This document shows positions 25,697 to 35,707 of a stretch of DNA of 64,000 bases, piece after piece. The translations under genes were made by a program, and so were the position numbers. The notes under the pieces were generated by a model that saw nothing but the letters and a program-made list of their open reading frames with translations, was not told where the DNA came from and did no database searches. Within the stretch, counting starts at the first letter, position 1; every line of letters starts with the position of its first letter. The stretch is from contig NZ_PNHL01000006.1 in the NCBI RefSeq assembly GCF_002871795.1, positions 177,476 to 241,475 on the forward strand, read 5' to 3'. This DNA comes from Brachybacterium sp. UMB0905. Its GTDB lineage: Bacteria > Actinomycetota > Actinomycetes > Actinomycetales > Dermabacteraceae.

Positions 25697-27340
25697 ATGA
25701 GCACTCACCCGCGCGCCGGACAGCAGGCCCTGCCGGAAGATCTGATCGACGTCGACGCCCTGCTGGATGCCTACTACGACGAGCACCCGGATCCCGCGAA
25801 TCCGGACCAGGCGGTGTCCTTCGGCACCTCGGGCCATCGCGGCTCCTCCCTGGATGTGCGCTTCACCGAGGACCACATCGCGGCGACGACGCAGGCGATC
25901 GTCGAGTACCGCGCATCGCAGGGCATCCGCGGGCCGCTGTTCATCGGCCGTGACACCCACGCCCTGTCCCGTCCCGCCTTCGACACCGCCCTGGAGGTCC
26001 TGGCCGGAAACGGCGTGGCCGCGCAGGTGGACGCGCAGGATGGCTACACCCCCACCCCCGCAATCTCCCACGCGATCCTGGTGCACAACCGTGGCAAGGG
26101 GGCGCAGGATCCGTCCCGAGCCGACGGCATCGTCGTCACCCCCAGCCACAATCCGCCGCGCGATGGCGGTTTCAAGTACAACCCGCCGCATGGCGGGCCG
26201 GCGGATTCCGATGCGACGACGTGGATCGCAGACCGGGCCAATGAGCTGCTGGCCGGCGGTCTGCGAGAGGTGCGCCGCCATGGCCGGGCGAAGGCGCTGC
26301 AGGATGCGGCGCGCTACGACTACCTGCGCACCTATGTGCAGGATCTGGCGAGCGTGGTGGATCTGGAGGCGATCCGCCGTGCCGGGGTGCGCATCGGCGC
26401 GGATCCGCTGGGCGGCGCTGCCGTGGACTACTGGGCCGAGATCGGCGAGATGCATGACCTGGATCTGACGGTCGTGAACCCCGAGGTGGATCCGCAGTGG
26501 TCGTTCATGACGCTGGATCGCGACGGGAAGATCCGCATGGACTGCTCGAGCCCCTGGGCGATGGCGTCCCTGCTGGACAAGCGCGATCAGTACGACATCG
26601 CCACCGGGAATGACGCCGATGCGGACCGCCACGGCATCGTCACCCCCGATGGCGGGCTGATGAACCCCAACCACTACCTGGCCGTCGCGATCCGGTACCT
26701 GTTCGCGCACCGCCCGGACTGGCCGACCAGCGCGAAGGTGGGCAAGACAGTGGTGTCCTCGAGCCTGATCGACCGGGTCGTGGCGTCACTGGGCCGGGAG
26801 CTGTTCGAGGTGCCGGTGGGCTTCAAGTGGTTCGTGCCGGGCCTGATCGACTCCTCGGTGGGCTTCGGTGGCGAGGAGAGCGCGGGGGCCTCGTTCCTGC
26901 GCCGCGACGGCTCGGTGTGGACCACCGACAAGGACGGCATCATCATGGCGCTGCTGGCCTCGGAGATCCTGGCGGTCACGGGCCGCACCCCGAGCGCCCT
27001 GCATGCCGAGCTGGTGGAGGAGTTCGGGACGAGCGCCTACGCCCGCTCCGACGCCCCGGCCACCCGCGAACAGAAGGCGGTGCTGAAGGCCCTGTCCCCC
27101 TCGCAGGTGACGGCGACGGAGCTCGCGGGAGAGCCGATCACGGCGGCGATCACGGAGGCTCCGGCGGGCGGGGCGATCGGCGGGCTGAAGGTCTCCACCG
27201 AGAACGCGTGGTTCGCGGCGCGCCCCTCCGGCACCGAGGACATCTACAAGATCTACGCCGAGTCCTTCCGCGGCCAGGAGCACCTGGATCAGGTCCAGGA
27301 GGCGGCGAAGACCCTGGTGGATGGGGCACTGAACGGCTGA
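25697..27340 (+). CDS. pgm: Phosphoglucomutase (alpha-D-glucose-specific)
   Basis: A 547-residue enzyme interconverting glucose 1-phosphate and glucose 6-phosphate, linking glycolysis to glycogen and nucleotide-sugar synthesis. The phosphoserine loop is [17 protein letters not shown] near 148, the metal loop is [12 protein letters not shown], the sugar-binding loop [15 protein letters not shown], and the phosphate-binding loop [15 protein letters not shown]. Length and order fit bacterial Pgm. GGACGGAG precedes the ATG. It is monocistronic; a long hairpin follows its stop. It could accept glucose 1-phosphate from sugars imported in this region, but that link is inference. Confidence 0.95.
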   Translation: MSTHPRAGQQALPEDLIDVDALLDAYYDEHPDPANPDQAVSFGTSGHRGSSLDVRFTEDHIAATTQAIVEYRASQGIRGPLFIGRDTHALSRPAFDTALEVLAGNGVAAQVDAQDGYTPTPAISHAILVHNRGKGAQDPSRADGIVVTPSHNPPRDGGFKYNPPHGGPADSDATTWIADRANELLAGGLREVRRHGRAKALQDAARYDYLRTYVQDLASVVDLEAIRRAGVRIGADPLGGAAVDYWAEIGEMHDLDLTVVNPEVDPQWSFMTLDRDGKIRMDCSSPWAMASLLDKRDQYDIATGNDADADRHGIVTPDGGLMNPNHYLAVAIRYLFAHRPDWPTSAKVGKTVVSSSLIDRVVASLGRELFEVPVGFKWFVPGLIDSSVGFGGEESAGASFLRRDGSVWTTDKDGIIMALLASEILAVTGRTPSALHAELVEEFGTSAYARSDAPATREQKAVLKALSPSQVTATELAGEPITAAITEAPAGGAIGGLKVSTENAWFAARPSGTEDIYKIYAESFRGQEHLDQVQEAAKTLVDGALNG

Positions 27341-27367
27341 GCGCCAGTCCGGCGGGCCGGGGTGCGG

Positions 27368-27422
27368 ACGTCGGGGTGCGGGCGAAGCGCCGGGGGATCC
27401 CCTCGATGCCCCACCCCGACGT
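27368..27422 (+). terminator. Long hairpin after pgm
   Basis: ACGTCGGGGTG (27368-27378) pairs with CACCCCGACGT (27412-27422). GGGC/GCCC extends the stem past one bulged C, and GGGGATCCCC sits in the loop. Confidence 0.6.
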
Positions 27423-27560
27423 TCGTCAAAGCGCAGTCAAGAATGGACAGGTCTCCGGTTCTATCTCCTGCATCACGGCGTGGTGGCGGCATGCACAGAA
27501 CCCTTGTGCGCCCGGCGGGGACCTCGGCACCATGGCAAAGGTAAAGATTCGGTAGGGTAC

Positions 27561-27598
27561 AGTGCCGGACCGGAGCTGAAGTGCCGGACCGGGGCTGA
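27561..27598. repeat. 19-bp tandem repeat upstream of the surface protein gene
   Basis: AGTGCCGGACCGGAGCTGA is repeated head to tail with one change (A to G at position 14), and a third copy begins with AGTGC. It lies between the probable promoter and the ATG at 27673, in the leader RNA. Confidence 0.6.
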
Positions 27599-27672
27599 AG
27601 TGCGACGGATGTCGCGCAGCCGCCCACGTTGAGAGACGCCCACTGCCGTGGAGCACAGGGGAGGAAGGCCGC

Positions 27673-28692
27673 ATGCGAGAGATCTCGCGCATCAGCGCGG
27701 CCTGCGCCGCTGCCGCCATCATGGTGCCCCTCGGCGCAGGGACGGCCCTCGCGCTCCCGGCGGATGACGAGAACGTCACGCCGCCGGCCAGCAGCGGCGT
27801 CGTCTCGAAGAGCCCGCGGACCGATCCCCCCTCGGCAGATCCGGATCCCAGCCGCCTGCCCTCGGCCGATCCCACGACGGTGACGACGAGCGGCGATCCG
27901 ACGCAGGAGCCGGAGCCGACCGATACCGGAACACCCTCGCAGACACCGAGCTCGAGCCCTGCAGACCGCACGGACCCGGCGGGTCCGACGGATCCCACCG
28001 ATCCTGAGAAAACCACCGATCCTGAGGATCCCACCGATCCTGAGGATCCCACCGATCCTGAGAAAACCACCGATCCTGAGGAGACGCCCCCGGACCCGGA
28101 TCCCACGACGGACCCGTCACCCAAACCGAAGCCCACCACGCCGAGCGACTCCCCCGACCCCACCTCCCCGAGCTCCCCGGCGAAACCGACCGAGGGCGAC
28201 GAGGAGTCGGAGGATCCCCCCGCCGTCCCCGAGGAGGGCACGGAGGATCCCGAGCAGGATGCAGGGCTGGACGACGCGGAGGACCCCGCGCAGCCAGACC
28301 CCGAGCCCGCACCGGCGCCGGCCGCGCCTCGCGCAGACGATGCGCAGCAGCCCCCCGTGGAGCAGCCCAGCCCCACCGCGGCCTCGCGCGACGCCACCCG
28401 GGAGGGCAGGTCCACCGCATCGGATGAGCAGGGGGACACCGAGGTGCAGGGGGTTGCCGCCGACGGACCGACGACCCCGGCGCGCACGGCCCCGGATCCG
28501 GAGGCCAAGGGCCCGGTGGTGCGGCTGTTCAACGCCTTCACCGATGACGGCACCGTCGGCGCCCAGATGCGTCAGGTGCTCCTGGCGGCACTGGGCATCG
28601 GCTTCCTCACGGCGGCCGGGTTCATCGGCGCCACCTGGCATTCGCGCCGCGGCGTGCGCCGCGGTGACCTCGACGGCGGCCCCGAGGCCTGA
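27673..28692 (+). CDS. Secreted Pro/Thr/Asp-rich repeat protein with C-terminal membrane anchor
   Basis: A 339-residue surface protein. The signal peptide (RISAACAAAAIMVPLGAGTA) is followed by about 220 residues of low-complexity sequence rich in Pro, Thr, Asp and Glu, including DPTDPEKT/DPEDPTDPE units encoded by an exact 36-bp repeat (27991-28026 and 28045-28080). One hydrophobic helix near the end (VLLAALGIGFLTAAGFIGATW) and a basic tail (HSRRGVRRGDLD) anchor it. There is no LPXTG motif. It looks like a wall-spanning stalk or adhesin-like spacer and has no catalytic domain. Function unknown. Confidence 0.72.
   Translation: MREISRISAACAAAAIMVPLGAGTALALPADDENVTPPASSGVVSKSPRTDPPSADPDPSRLPSADPTTVTTSGDPTQEPEPTDTGTPSQTPSSSPADRTDPAGPTDPTDPEKTTDPEDPTDPEDPTDPEKTTDPEETPPDPDPTTDPSPKPKPTTPSDSPDPTSPSSPAKPTEGDEESEDPPAVPEEGTEDPEQDAGLDDAEDPAQPDPEPAPAPAAPRADDAQQPPVEQPSPTAASRDATREGRSTASDEQGDTEVQGVAADGPTTPARTAPDPEAKGPVVRLFNAFTDDGTVGAQMRQVLLAALGIGFLTAAGFIGATWHSRRGVRRGDLDGGPEA
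27991..28080 (+). repeat. Exact 36-bp coding repeats with an 18-bp partial unit
   Basis: The 36-bp block 27991-28026 recurs exactly at 28045-28080; the 18 bases between them copy part of the block. The units keep frame and encode Asp-Pro-Thr-Asp-Pro-Glu. Confidence 0.85.
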
Positions 28693-28697
28693 GGCTC

Positions 28698-28742
28698 AGC
28701 GGTCTGACCCGCAGCGGTCTGACCCGCAGCGGCCTGAACCTC
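28698..28742. repeat. 15-bp tandem repeat, three copies
   Basis: AGCGGTCTGACCCGC occurs at 28698-28712 and 28713-28727; a third, imperfect copy (28728-28742) runs into the stop codon of the convergent phosphatase gene. Confidence 0.65.
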
Positions 28743-29304
28743 AGCGCTCGTCGGCCAGATCACCGGCCGCCGGATCGCCCACTGCCGAATCGCCGGTGGA
28801 CAGCTGCGCGCGCACATGCGCGATGATCCCCGGCAGCGCCGCATGCATGTCCCGCACGGTGCGATCGAACGCCCCCTGCCCCTCGTACCAGGGGTCCTCC
28901 ACGGCGAGCTCCACCTCGGAGGTCCGCTCCTGCCCGGGCTCGAAACGGCGCCAGAGCGCGATCTCCGGCGCGGTGCGGCCGGGCGGAGTCTGATCGGCCA
29001 TACGGCGCAGGGTCTGCGCGTGCTCGGGCGTCATCGCCAGCACAAGGTCCCAGGCCAGTAGCTCCGTGAGGTGGATGGTGCGGGCCTCATGCTCGAAGGG
29101 CTGGGCGTATCCGGCGTGCTCGAGGGCCAGCTCGGTGCGGTCGTCCATCGGCGCGCCCTCCGCCTCCCAGCTGGTGCCGGCTGAGCCCACCTCCACCTGC
29201 TCGCCCAGACCTTCGTGCGCGAGCGCCCGGCGCAGCAGCACCGCCGCTGCGGGCGAGCGGCAGATATTGCCGGTGCAGACGGTGAGCAGGCGATACGGGG
29301 GCAT
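28741..29304 (-). CDS. Low-molecular-weight protein-tyrosine-phosphatase
   Basis: A 187-residue phosphatase of the arsenate-reductase-like LMW-PTP family. The active-site P-loop CTGNICRS sits at residues 10-17 with nucleophile Cys10 and Arg16, and the general acid Asp lies in VEDPWYEGQGAF. The C-terminus has an extra Gly/Asp/Ala-rich tail (about 20 residues). Likely substrates are phosphotyrosine proteins, such as an envelope-polysaccharide kinase; no tyrosine kinase is nearby. ATG at 29304 is 7 bases after CACAAT, an imperfect -10; ATG at 29313 is in frame and possible. Confidence 0.9.
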   Translation of the reverse strand: MPPYRLLTVCTGNICRSPAAAVLLRRALAHEGLGEQVEVGSAGTSWEAEGAPMDDRTELALEHAGYAQPFEHEARTIHLTELLAWDLVLAMTPEHAQTLRRMADQTPPGRTAPEIALWRRFEPGQERTSEVELAVEDPWYEGQGAFDRTVRDMHAALPGIIAHVRAQLSTGDSAVGDPAAGDLADER

Positions 29305-29475
29305 GAGGCCCATTGTGCCAAGCCGTTTCGGTTCGCGGAGCGGCCCGGTGGGCGGCGCTGCCCGCAGACCCGTACACTGGCCATGAGTGCGAGCGAGCCA
29401 TCGGCTGCGCACGCGCACGACGCCTTGGAGGCACGAAGGCCCGTGAGTACGCAACGACCGCCCAGGAGGACACCG

Positions 29476-29961
29476 ATGGCCGACATCATCCGCGCCCATG
29501 ACGACGACTGGTCGCTCGTCCGGGAGATCCGTCTGAGGTCCCTGACGTCCGACCCCTCCGCCTTCGGGCAGAGCTGGGAGAAGGAGTCGACCTACGAGGA
29601 CTCCGTGTGGCGTCAGCGGGTGCAGGACGCCGCCTGGTTCCTCGCCGTCGACGCCGGTGATCCGGTGGGGGTGGTGGCTGTGCGCCACGAGGGGGACGCC
29701 CCCGCCAATGAGCGAGAGCTGCAGGCCATGTGGGTGACCCCGGCGTCGCGGCACAGCGGCATCGCCGTCCGCCTGGCCGAGGCGGTGTTCGAGTGGGCCC
29801 GCGAGGACTCCGCGGACACCGTCACGCTGTACGTCGGCCCGGGGAACACCGGTGCGCGAGCCCTGTATGAGTCCCTGGGCTTCCGGGACACCGGGGACCG
29901 CTGGGAGGTCGTCGAGGGCGACCCCGACGGTGACTGGCACAAGATGGCCCGCGCCCTCTGA
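29476..29961 (+). CDS. GNAT-family N-acetyltransferase
   Basis: A 161-residue acetyl-CoA-dependent transferase. The GNAT core is visible: LVREIRLRSLTSDPSAFGQS, an N-terminal strand VGVVAVRHEG, the acetyl-CoA-binding segment MWVTPASRHSGIAVRLAEAV, and the C-terminal NTGARALYESLGFRDTG. ATG at 29476 is chosen because AGGAGGA precedes it. An in-frame ATG at 29383 follows TACACT by only 4 bases and would add a 31-residue basic extension. The substrate is unknown. Short TGACC direct repeats follow its stop, before the next gene. Confidence 0.85.
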   Translation: MADIIRAHDDDWSLVREIRLRSLTSDPSAFGQSWEKESTYEDSVWRQRVQDAAWFLAVDAGDPVGVVAVRHEGDAPANERELQAMWVTPASRHSGIAVRLAEAVFEWAREDSADTVTLYVGPGNTGARALYESLGFRDTGDRWEVVEGDPDGDWHKMARAL

Positions 29962-30001
29962 GCCACGACACCCGTCGACTGACCTGACCTGACCTAACCT
30001 G

Positions 30002-31096
30002 ATGAGCATTCTCTCGCGCCTGTCCACCGTGGTGCGCGGCGGCAGCTCGACCACCACCGATCGTCCGCACTGGGCCGCCCGCCTCGAGGACGTCAAGAAC
30101 GGCGTGGTGGGTGGCGCACTGCGCCGACTGGGCTGGCAGCCGCGCGTGCAGCCCTTCCACGGCTACGGCTCGGAGCGCAGCGTGCGAGTGCTCGCCAAGG
30201 TCCTGTACGCCTCGCCGTCCACCCCCGCCGACTATCACGACCAGCCGGTGCACGACATGCGCACCATGGCGGTGCGGGGCTGGCGGAACTTCGCCGGTCA
30301 GGTGGCGCCCCACCGCACCGTCCACGTGCTGCTGGGCCAGCAGCAGTTCACCACCCGGGCGGACCGCTCCGGGATCGTGGATGTGACGCTCGAGGTGTCC
30401 CTGCCGCCCGGCCAGCATGAGGCAGTGCTGTGGACGATGCCCGGCAATGAGGTCACCGCCGATATCACCGTGGTACCGCCGACGGCGCAGGTGGGGCTGG
30501 TCAGCGATATCGATGACACCGTCATGGTGACGTGGCTGCCGCGCCCGATGCTCGCGTTCTGGAACGCATTCGTGGTCCACCAGTCCTCCCGGCAGGTGGT
30601 GCCGGGGATGCCACGGCTGTACCAACGCCTGCTGCGCGAGCACCCGCAGATGCCGGTGGTGTACCTGTCCACGGGCGCCTGGAACGTGTTCCCGGTGCTC
30701 AAGCGGTTCCTGTACCGCAACGGCTACCCGGACGGTCCGCTGCTGCTGACGGACTGGGGGCCGACGAACACCGGGTTCTTCCGTTCCGGCCCCGATCACA
30801 AGCACCGCTCCCTCGAGCGGCTGCGCAAGGCCCTGCCGGATCTGCGCTGGATCCTGGTGGGGGACGACGGACAGCATGACCCGACGATCTACGCCGAGTT
30901 CGCCGAGCGCCACCCGGAGGCCGTGGAGGCGATCCTGATCCGCGAGCTCACCGAGCCGGAGCAGCTGCTCGCGCACGGCACCCGCAAGCCCCTGGCGGAG
31001 CCGCGCGAGGACCGCGGCGGCCCGCTGTCGCTGTCCGCCCCGGACGGCCACGGCCTGCTCGCGAAACTGCAGTCGCTGCGGATGCTGGCGCGGTGA
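30002..31096 (+). CDS. APP1-type phosphatase (DUF2183)
   Basis: A 364-residue protein with the App1/DUF2183 domain, a HAD-like phosphatase first known as yeast phosphatidate phosphatase. An N-terminal beta-rich part (residues about 55-160) precedes the signature LVSDIDDTVMVTW, whose DxDxT motif near 169 supplies the nucleophile. YLSTGAWNVFPVLKRFLY, DWGPTNTGFFRSGPDHKH and WILVGDDGQHDPTIY complete the HAD motifs. It may dephosphorylate phosphatidate; this is family knowledge only. The stop overlaps the next gene's GTG (GTGA). Confidence 0.88.
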   Translation: MSILSRLSTVVRGGSSTTTDRPHWAARLEDVKNGVVGGALRRLGWQPRVQPFHGYGSERSVRVLAKVLYASPSTPADYHDQPVHDMRTMAVRGWRNFAGQVAPHRTVHVLLGQQQFTTRADRSGIVDVTLEVSLPPGQHEAVLWTMPGNEVTADITVVPPTAQVGLVSDIDDTVMVTWLPRPMLAFWNAFVVHQSSRQVVPGMPRLYQRLLREHPQMPVVYLSTGAWNVFPVLKRFLYRNGYPDGPLLLTDWGPTNTGFFRSGPDHKHRSLERLRKALPDLRWILVGDDGQHDPTIYAEFAERHPEAVEAILIRELTEPEQLLAHGTRKPLAEPREDRGGPLSLSAPDGHGLLAKLQSLRMLAR

Positions 31097-31662
31097 GCGG
31101 GGACGCAGCGACCCCGTCGGCCCCGGTGCTGCGCCCGGCTCGGGACGGGGACATCCCCCAGATCGTGGATCTCGTGCAGCGGGCCTACCGCGGTGAGGGC
31201 GGGTGGACCACCGAGGCGCATCTGGTGGATGGCGCCCGCGCCGAAGCCGCCGAGGTGCGCGACATGCTCGCCTCCCCCGCTGTGCACCTGCTGGTCGCGG
31301 AGGCTGATGGGATGCTGCAGGGCTGCGCGTACACCCGGATCGACCCCGCGGATGCCACCGGCGTGGTCCGCGCCGAGCTGGGGCTGTTCGCGGTGGATCC
31401 GGCGCTGCAGGGCCTGGGGCTGGGGTCCCGGCTGCTGGAGGCGCAGGTGGAGCAGCTGCTCGGCCGCGGCGTGGACGTACTCATGATCCAGGTGCTCCAG
31501 TCTCGGCCGGAGCTGCAGGCCTGGTATACGCGCCACGGCTTCGTCTCCACCGGGCAGGCGGTGCCCTTCGCGGGGGATCCTGCGCTGCTGAAGGTCGCAG
31601 GGCTGGGAATGGACGTCATGGAGCGCCCTCTGGCCCTGTCACCAGGGGTTCAGCCCGGATAA
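31093..31662 (+). CDS. GNAT-family N-acetyltransferase
   Basis: A 189-residue acetyltransferase. The pattern LRPARDGDIPQIVDLVQRAY, a central strand (AELGLFAVDPALQGLGLGSRLLE) holding the Q/R-x-x-G-x-G/A acetyl-CoA loop, and LQAWYTRHGFVSTGQ are typical of GNAT enzymes. GTG at 31093 overlaps the APP1 stop by four bases (GTGA), so the two are coupled, but a functional link is unknown. It could modify an amino group of a small molecule or peptide; no specific substrate can be given. Confidence 0.86.
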   Translation: MSGDAATPSAPVLRPARDGDIPQIVDLVQRAYRGEGGWTTEAHLVDGARAEAAEVRDMLASPAVHLLVAEADGMLQGCAYTRIDPADATGVVRAELGLFAVDPALQGLGLGSRLLEAQVEQLLGRGVDVLMIQVLQSRPELQAWYTRHGFVSTGQAVPFAGDPALLKVAGLGMDVMERPLALSPGVQPG

Positions 31663-31665
31663 ACT
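31660..31665 (+). promoter_or_regulatory. -10 hexamer TAAACT
   Basis: 6 bases before the ATG at 31672 of the aldo/keto reductase gene, implying a leaderless mRNA. Confidence 0.5.
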
Positions 31666-31671
31666 GGGGTC

Positions 31672-32688
31672 ATGAGCAACGACGCCTACACTCCTTCCGC
31701 CGCCCGCTACGACCACACCCCGTACCGTCGCGCCGGCCGCTCCGGCGTCCTGCTGCCCCCGATCTCCCTGGGCTTCTGGCAGAACTTCGGAGAGGACCGC
31801 GACGAGACCACGCTGCGCCGCATTATGCAGCGCGCCTTCGATCTGGGCGTGACCCACTTCGACCTGGCCAACAACTACGGCCCCCCGCCCGGGGCCGCGG
31901 AATCGCATGTGGGGCGGATCCTGCACCGCGACTTCCGAGCCCACCGCGATGAGCTGATCATCTCCACCAAGGCCGGCTACCACATGTGGGATGGCCCCTA
32001 CGGCGATGGCGGCTCCCGCAAGTACCTGCTGAGCTCGCTGGACCAGTCGCTCGAGCGCCTGGGCCTGGAGTATGTGGACATCTTCTACCACCACCGCGAG
32101 GACCCGGAGACTCCACTCCAGGAGACGATGGGCGCCCTGGCCGATGCGGTCCACAGCGGCCGCGCCCTGTACGTGGGCATCTCGAACTACTCCCCCGAGG
32201 CCACTCGCGGCGCCCACCAGCTGCTGGCCGAGCGCGGGGTGCCGCTGCTGATCCACCAGCCGTCCTACTCGATGTTCAACCGGCATGTGGAGAACGGCCT
32301 GCTGGAGACCGTCGATGAGCTGGGCGTCGGCATCGCGGCGTTCTCGCCGCTGCAGCAGGGTCTGCTGACCAACCGCTACATGTCCGGGGTGCCCGCGGGC
32401 TCACGCGCCCACGGCTCCAACGGCTCGCTCACCGAGCGGCAGGTGAAGGACAAGGACTACCAGACGCGCGTGCGCGGGCTGTCGGAGATCGCGCACGAGC
32501 GCGGCCAGTCCCTTGCACAGATGGCGCTGGCGTGGGCGCTGCGGCACCCGCAGGTCACCACCGCCCTGGTGGGAGCGTCCTCGATCCCGCAGCTCGAGCA
32601 GAACGTCCAGACCATGCAGAACCCGGACTTCACCGCAGAGGAGCTCGAGCGCATCGACGAGTTCGCGATCGACGGCACCGCCCGCTGA
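31672..32688 (+). CDS. Aldo/keto reductase, YghZ (L-glyceraldehyde 3-phosphate reductase) type
   Basis: A 338-residue NADPH-dependent reductase of the potassium-channel beta/YghZ branch of aldo/keto reductases. The catalytic Asp-Tyr-Lys-His set is visible in THFDLANNYGPPPGAAE, ELIISTKAGYHMW and VDIFYHHREDPETPL. The NADPH-binding end is ALVGASSIPQLEQN. Escherichia coli YghZ acts on L-glyceraldehyde 3-phosphate and methylglyoxal, so a detoxifying role is likely. It is monocistronic, ending at a hairpin shared with ppc. Confidence 0.92.
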   Translation: MSNDAYTPSAARYDHTPYRRAGRSGVLLPPISLGFWQNFGEDRDETTLRRIMQRAFDLGVTHFDLANNYGPPPGAAESHVGRILHRDFRAHRDELIISTKAGYHMWDGPYGDGGSRKYLLSSLDQSLERLGLEYVDIFYHHREDPETPLQETMGALADAVHSGRALYVGISNYSPEATRGAHQLLAERGVPLLIHQPSYSMFNRHVENGLLETVDELGVGIAAFSPLQQGLLTNRYMSGVPAGSRAHGSNGSLTERQVKDKDYQTRVRGLSEIAHERGQSLAQMALAWALRHPQVTTALVGASSIPQLEQNVQTMQNPDFTAEELERIDEFAIDGTAR

Positions 32689-32720
32689 TCCGGTCCGGGC
32701 GCGCCCGGGTCCGACCGGGC

Positions 32721-32739
32721 ACACCGGCTCAGCCGGTGT
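32721..32739. terminator. Bidirectional hairpin between the aldo/keto reductase gene and ppc
   Basis: ACACCGGCT and AGCCGGTGT form a perfect 9-bp stem around one base. It includes the ppc stop codon. Confidence 0.6.
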
Positions 32740-35554
32740 TCTTCAGGCCCGCGGCGATGCCGTTGATCGTGGTGAGCAGGGCCCGCTGCAGCTGCGGGTC
32801 CAGCTCCTCACCGCGGGCGGCGGCCGCCCGGGCCCGCTGCAGCATGGAGACCTGCAGGTAGGAGATGGGATCCAGGTAGCGGTCGCGCACGGCGAGGGTG
32901 CGCTTGAGGATCGGCTGGCCGTCCAGCAGCTCGAGCACTCCGGTGAGCCGCTCGACCTCCGCGACGCTCAGCTCGTACTCCGCGCGGATGCGGTCGAACA
33001 GGTACCACAGGCGCTCGGGCACGAGGGAGTGCACGTAGTGGGCGGCGATCTGCATGTCGGTCTTCGCCAGCTGCATCTCCACATTGGAGATGACGGTGCG
33101 GAAGAAGTGCCAGCGGCGATGCATCTCGTGCAGGTCCGCCTCGAGGCCCGCCTCCCGCGCCGCTTTCAGCCCGGAGCCGACCCCGAACCAGCCGGGCACG
33201 ATCTGGCGCGACTGCGTCCAGCCGAACACCCACGGGATCGCCCGCAGCCCGTCCAGGCCCTTCTCGCTGGTGGTGCGCTTGGAGGGACGGGAGCCGATGT
33301 TCATATCCCCCAGCTGCTCCACGGGCGTGGAGGTCACGAAGTACTCGGGCAGCCCCTCGTCCTCCACGAGCGTGCGGTAGCGGGCGAAGGCCGCATCGGA
33401 GACCGCCTCCATCACGCCGCCGAACCGGTCGAGGTCCTCCGCGCTCGTGCGAGGGGCGGTGTGCAGGGCGCTGCCCTCGAGCACCGCCGCGAGGGAGAGA
33501 TCCAGGTTCTCGCGGGCCAGTGAGGGCAGGGTGTATTTGTCGGAGATGACCTCGCCCTGCTCGGTGAACTTGATCTCGCCCTCGAGCACACCGTAGGGCT
33601 GGGCGAGGATCGCATCGTAGGTGGGGCCGCCGCCGCGGCCGACGGAGCCGCCGCGGCCGTGGAACAGACGCAGCGTCACGCCGTGTCGGGCAGCGGTGTC
33701 GCGCAGGGCGCGCTGGGCCTGGTGGATCACCCACTGGCTGGTGATGACACCGGCGTCCTTGTTGCCATCGGAGTAGCCGAGCATGACCTCTTGGCGGTCG
33801 CCGCGCAGGCGCACGATCTCCCGGTAGGAGGGGTCCGACAGCAGCTCGTCGAGGATCTGCCCGGCGTTGTTGAGCTCCTGGACCTCCTCCAGCAGCGGCA
33901 CGAAGCCGAGGTCCGCGCGCGGGTCCTCCCCCGCGAGGGACAGCAGGCCGGCCTCGCGGGCCAGCAGCGCGGCAGCAAGCACATCGTCGGCCCCGTGGGT
34001 CATGGAGATGATGTATGTCTCGATGACGGAGGTGCCGTACAGGCGGTGGGCGTCGCGGATCTCGCGGAACACCTGGAAGGTGGTGCGGGTGTCCTCGTCG
34101 AGGATCGATTCGTCCTCGGTGATCGCGGAGCCGACGAGGGGGCGTCGGCTCGCGAGCTCGCGGGCCAGCACGGCGGTGCGCTCGGCGCGGCTGAGCTCCG
34201 CGTAGGGGCGCTCCAGCTCCCCCACCCGGTCGAAGAGGCGCGCGGCCACGGCATGGTGCTTCTCGGAGTGCTCGCGGATGTCGAGGGTCGCGAGGTTCAG
34301 CCCGGAGGCGGCGAGCACATGCTGGGCCACAGCCAGGGTGCCATCGGCCGCCTTGCGCCCGCCGTGGCGGCGCAGAGCATCCCGCAGGATGCCCAGATCC
34401 GCGGCCAGCTCCTCGCGGGTGGCGTAGTCGGCGCCATGTACATGCGCATCGGCGGTACGGATCCGCTCCCGCGTGGCGTGCAGCTTCTCCCGCATGGCGC
34501 CGAGCTTGAGCCGGTAGGGCTCCTCGCGGTACAGCTCCTGCTGAACGGGGTCGATCCCCGGGGTGTGCTCGAGATCCGCCGCGAGGCTCTCCCGCAGCTC
34601 GGCGTCATCCCCAGTCAGTGCGCTGGAGACGGACAGCTCAAGGATCAGGTCCTCAACAACCTCGATCGCGAGGTCGATCGCCGTCTCGGACTGCAGGCGC
34701 AGCACCTCCCGGGTGACGTCAGCGGTGACGTAGGGGTTGCCGTCGCGGTCCCCGCCAATCCAGGAGCCGAAGCGCAGCGGGACGTGGTCCTCCCGCAGCT
34801 CAGCGCCGTGGGCGCGCAGCTCCTCGCGCAGGTCATCGAGCATGCCCGGCATGGTGGTGCGGAAGATCTGCCGCAGGTAGTACAGGGCGTTGCGGGCCTC
34901 ATCCTGCGGGGTGGGGCGGTGGCGGCGAAGCTCATCGGTCTGCCACAGCGTCTCGATCAGCTCGGCGAGGTCGCGGTCCTGTCGGCGCCGTTCGAGGCTG
35001 CCCTCCTCGGTGTCCACGGCCAGCAGGTCGGAGATGCGCCGCAGCTTGGTCAGGACCGCGCGGCGGGACGCCTCCGTGGGGTGGGCGGTGAAGACCAGGC
35101 GCACGTCCAGGGAATCCACCGCCTGCTGCAGACCCTCGGGACCGAGCTTGTCGTGGACGGCGCGGACGGTCCGCGGCACCCAGGACTCGGCCGCCGGGCG
35201 CTCCTGCAGGGCGCGCACGCGGTACACCTGCTCCGCGGCGTTGGCCAGCAGGAAGTACTGGGTGAAGGCGCGGCTCAGCGCGGTGGCCTGCTCGAGGGGC
35301 ACATTCGCGAGGGAGGCGACGACATCGTGGGAGCTGGCCTCGGAGTCCGCGGACTTCGCCGCTTTGGTGGTCTGGCGCACCTCTTCTACGAGGTCCAGCA
35401 GCTCCTGGCCGTGCTGCTCAGCGAGGGTGTGGCCCAGCAGCGTGGAGAGGCGACGCACGGTCGCCCGCAGTGGCGCATCGATCAGCGGATCATCCCCGAC
35501 CACGGGGAACTCACTGGTCAGGGTGGGGACGTCGATGGCGTCGGGCTCGCGCAC
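32729..35554 (-). CDS. ppc: Phosphoenolpyruvate carboxylase
   Basis: A 941-residue PEP carboxylase that makes oxaloacetate from PEP and bicarbonate and refills the TCA cycle. The catalytic histidine lies in [15 protein letters not shown] near residue 158. The glycine-rich loop [14 protein letters not shown] lies near 630-650, and [13 protein letters not shown] and QQ/KTD-type C-terminal elements ([15 protein letters not shown], ending LKNTG) are present. Length is normal for actinobacteria. The ATG has GGAGG upstream, and a TAGTCT hexamer at 35638-35643 (minus strand) may be the promoter. Monocistronic. Confidence 0.96.
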   Translation of the reverse strand: MREPDAIDVPTLTSEFPVVGDDPLIDAPLRATVRRLSTLLGHTLAEQHGQELLDLVEEVRQTTKAAKSADSEASSHDVVASLANVPLEQATALSRAFTQYFLLANAAEQVYRVRALQERPAAESWVPRTVRAVHDKLGPEGLQQAVDSLDVRLVFTAHPTEASRRAVLTKLRRISDLLAVDTEEGSLERRRQDRDLAELIETLWQTDELRRHRPTPQDEARNALYYLRQIFRTTMPGMLDDLREELRAHGAELREDHVPLRFGSWIGGDRDGNPYVTADVTREVLRLQSETAIDLAIEVVEDLILELSVSSALTGDDAELRESLAADLEHTPGIDPVQQELYREEPYRLKLGAMREKLHATRERIRTADAHVHGADYATREELAADLGILRDALRRHGGRKAADGTLAVAQHVLAASGLNLATLDIREHSEKHHAVAARLFDRVGELERPYAELSRAERTAVLARELASRRPLVGSAITEDESILDEDTRTTFQVFREIRDAHRLYGTSVIETYIISMTHGADDVLAAALLAREAGLLSLAGEDPRADLGFVPLLEEVQELNNAGQILDELLSDPSYREIVRLRGDRQEVMLGYSDGNKDAGVITSQWVIHQAQRALRDTAARHGVTLRLFHGRGGSVGRGGGPTYDAILAQPYGVLEGEIKFTEQGEVISDKYTLPSLARENLDLSLAAVLEGSALHTAPRTSAEDLDRFGGVMEAVSDAAFARYRTLVEDEGLPEYFVTSTPVEQLGDMNIGSRPSKRTTSEKGLDGLRAIPWVFGWTQSRQIVPGWFGVGSGLKAAREAGLEADLHEMHRRWHFFRTVISNVEMQLAKTDMQIAAHYVHSLVPERLWYLFDRIRAEYELSVAEVERLTGVLELLDGQPILKRTLAVRDRYLDPISYLQVSMLQRARAAAARGEELDPQLQRALLTTINGIAAGLKNTG

Positions 35555-35707
35555 GGGGCCTCCTGGGGATGGGCGCCGGACCGCGGTCGCCGACGGGTTC
35601 CAGGGCGACCGCGCCGACGCGGGACGAACGGGGACAGACTATCGCGCGGGGCGTTCCGGGCCGCGGGGCGTGCAGGGTTTGGGACGGCGACACGGCGCGG
35701 GATGCGC

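Larger units (their letters stand above)
27341..27672. other. Intergenic region with hairpin and tandem repeat, no gene seen
   Basis: 332 bases separate pgm from the repeat surface protein. It holds the hairpin at 27368-27422, a lone seven-codon ORF (MAKVKIR) that I do not call, a stretch of unusual AT content around 27535-27560 that probably contains the next gene's promoter (TAGGGT or TACAGT), and the 19-base tandem repeat at 27561-27598. Confidence 0.5.

Noticed and set aside
27531..27554. Mini-ORF MAKVKIR before the repeat surface protein gene
   Set aside because: Only seven codons, no ribosome binding site; the first residues resemble ribosomal proteins by chance.
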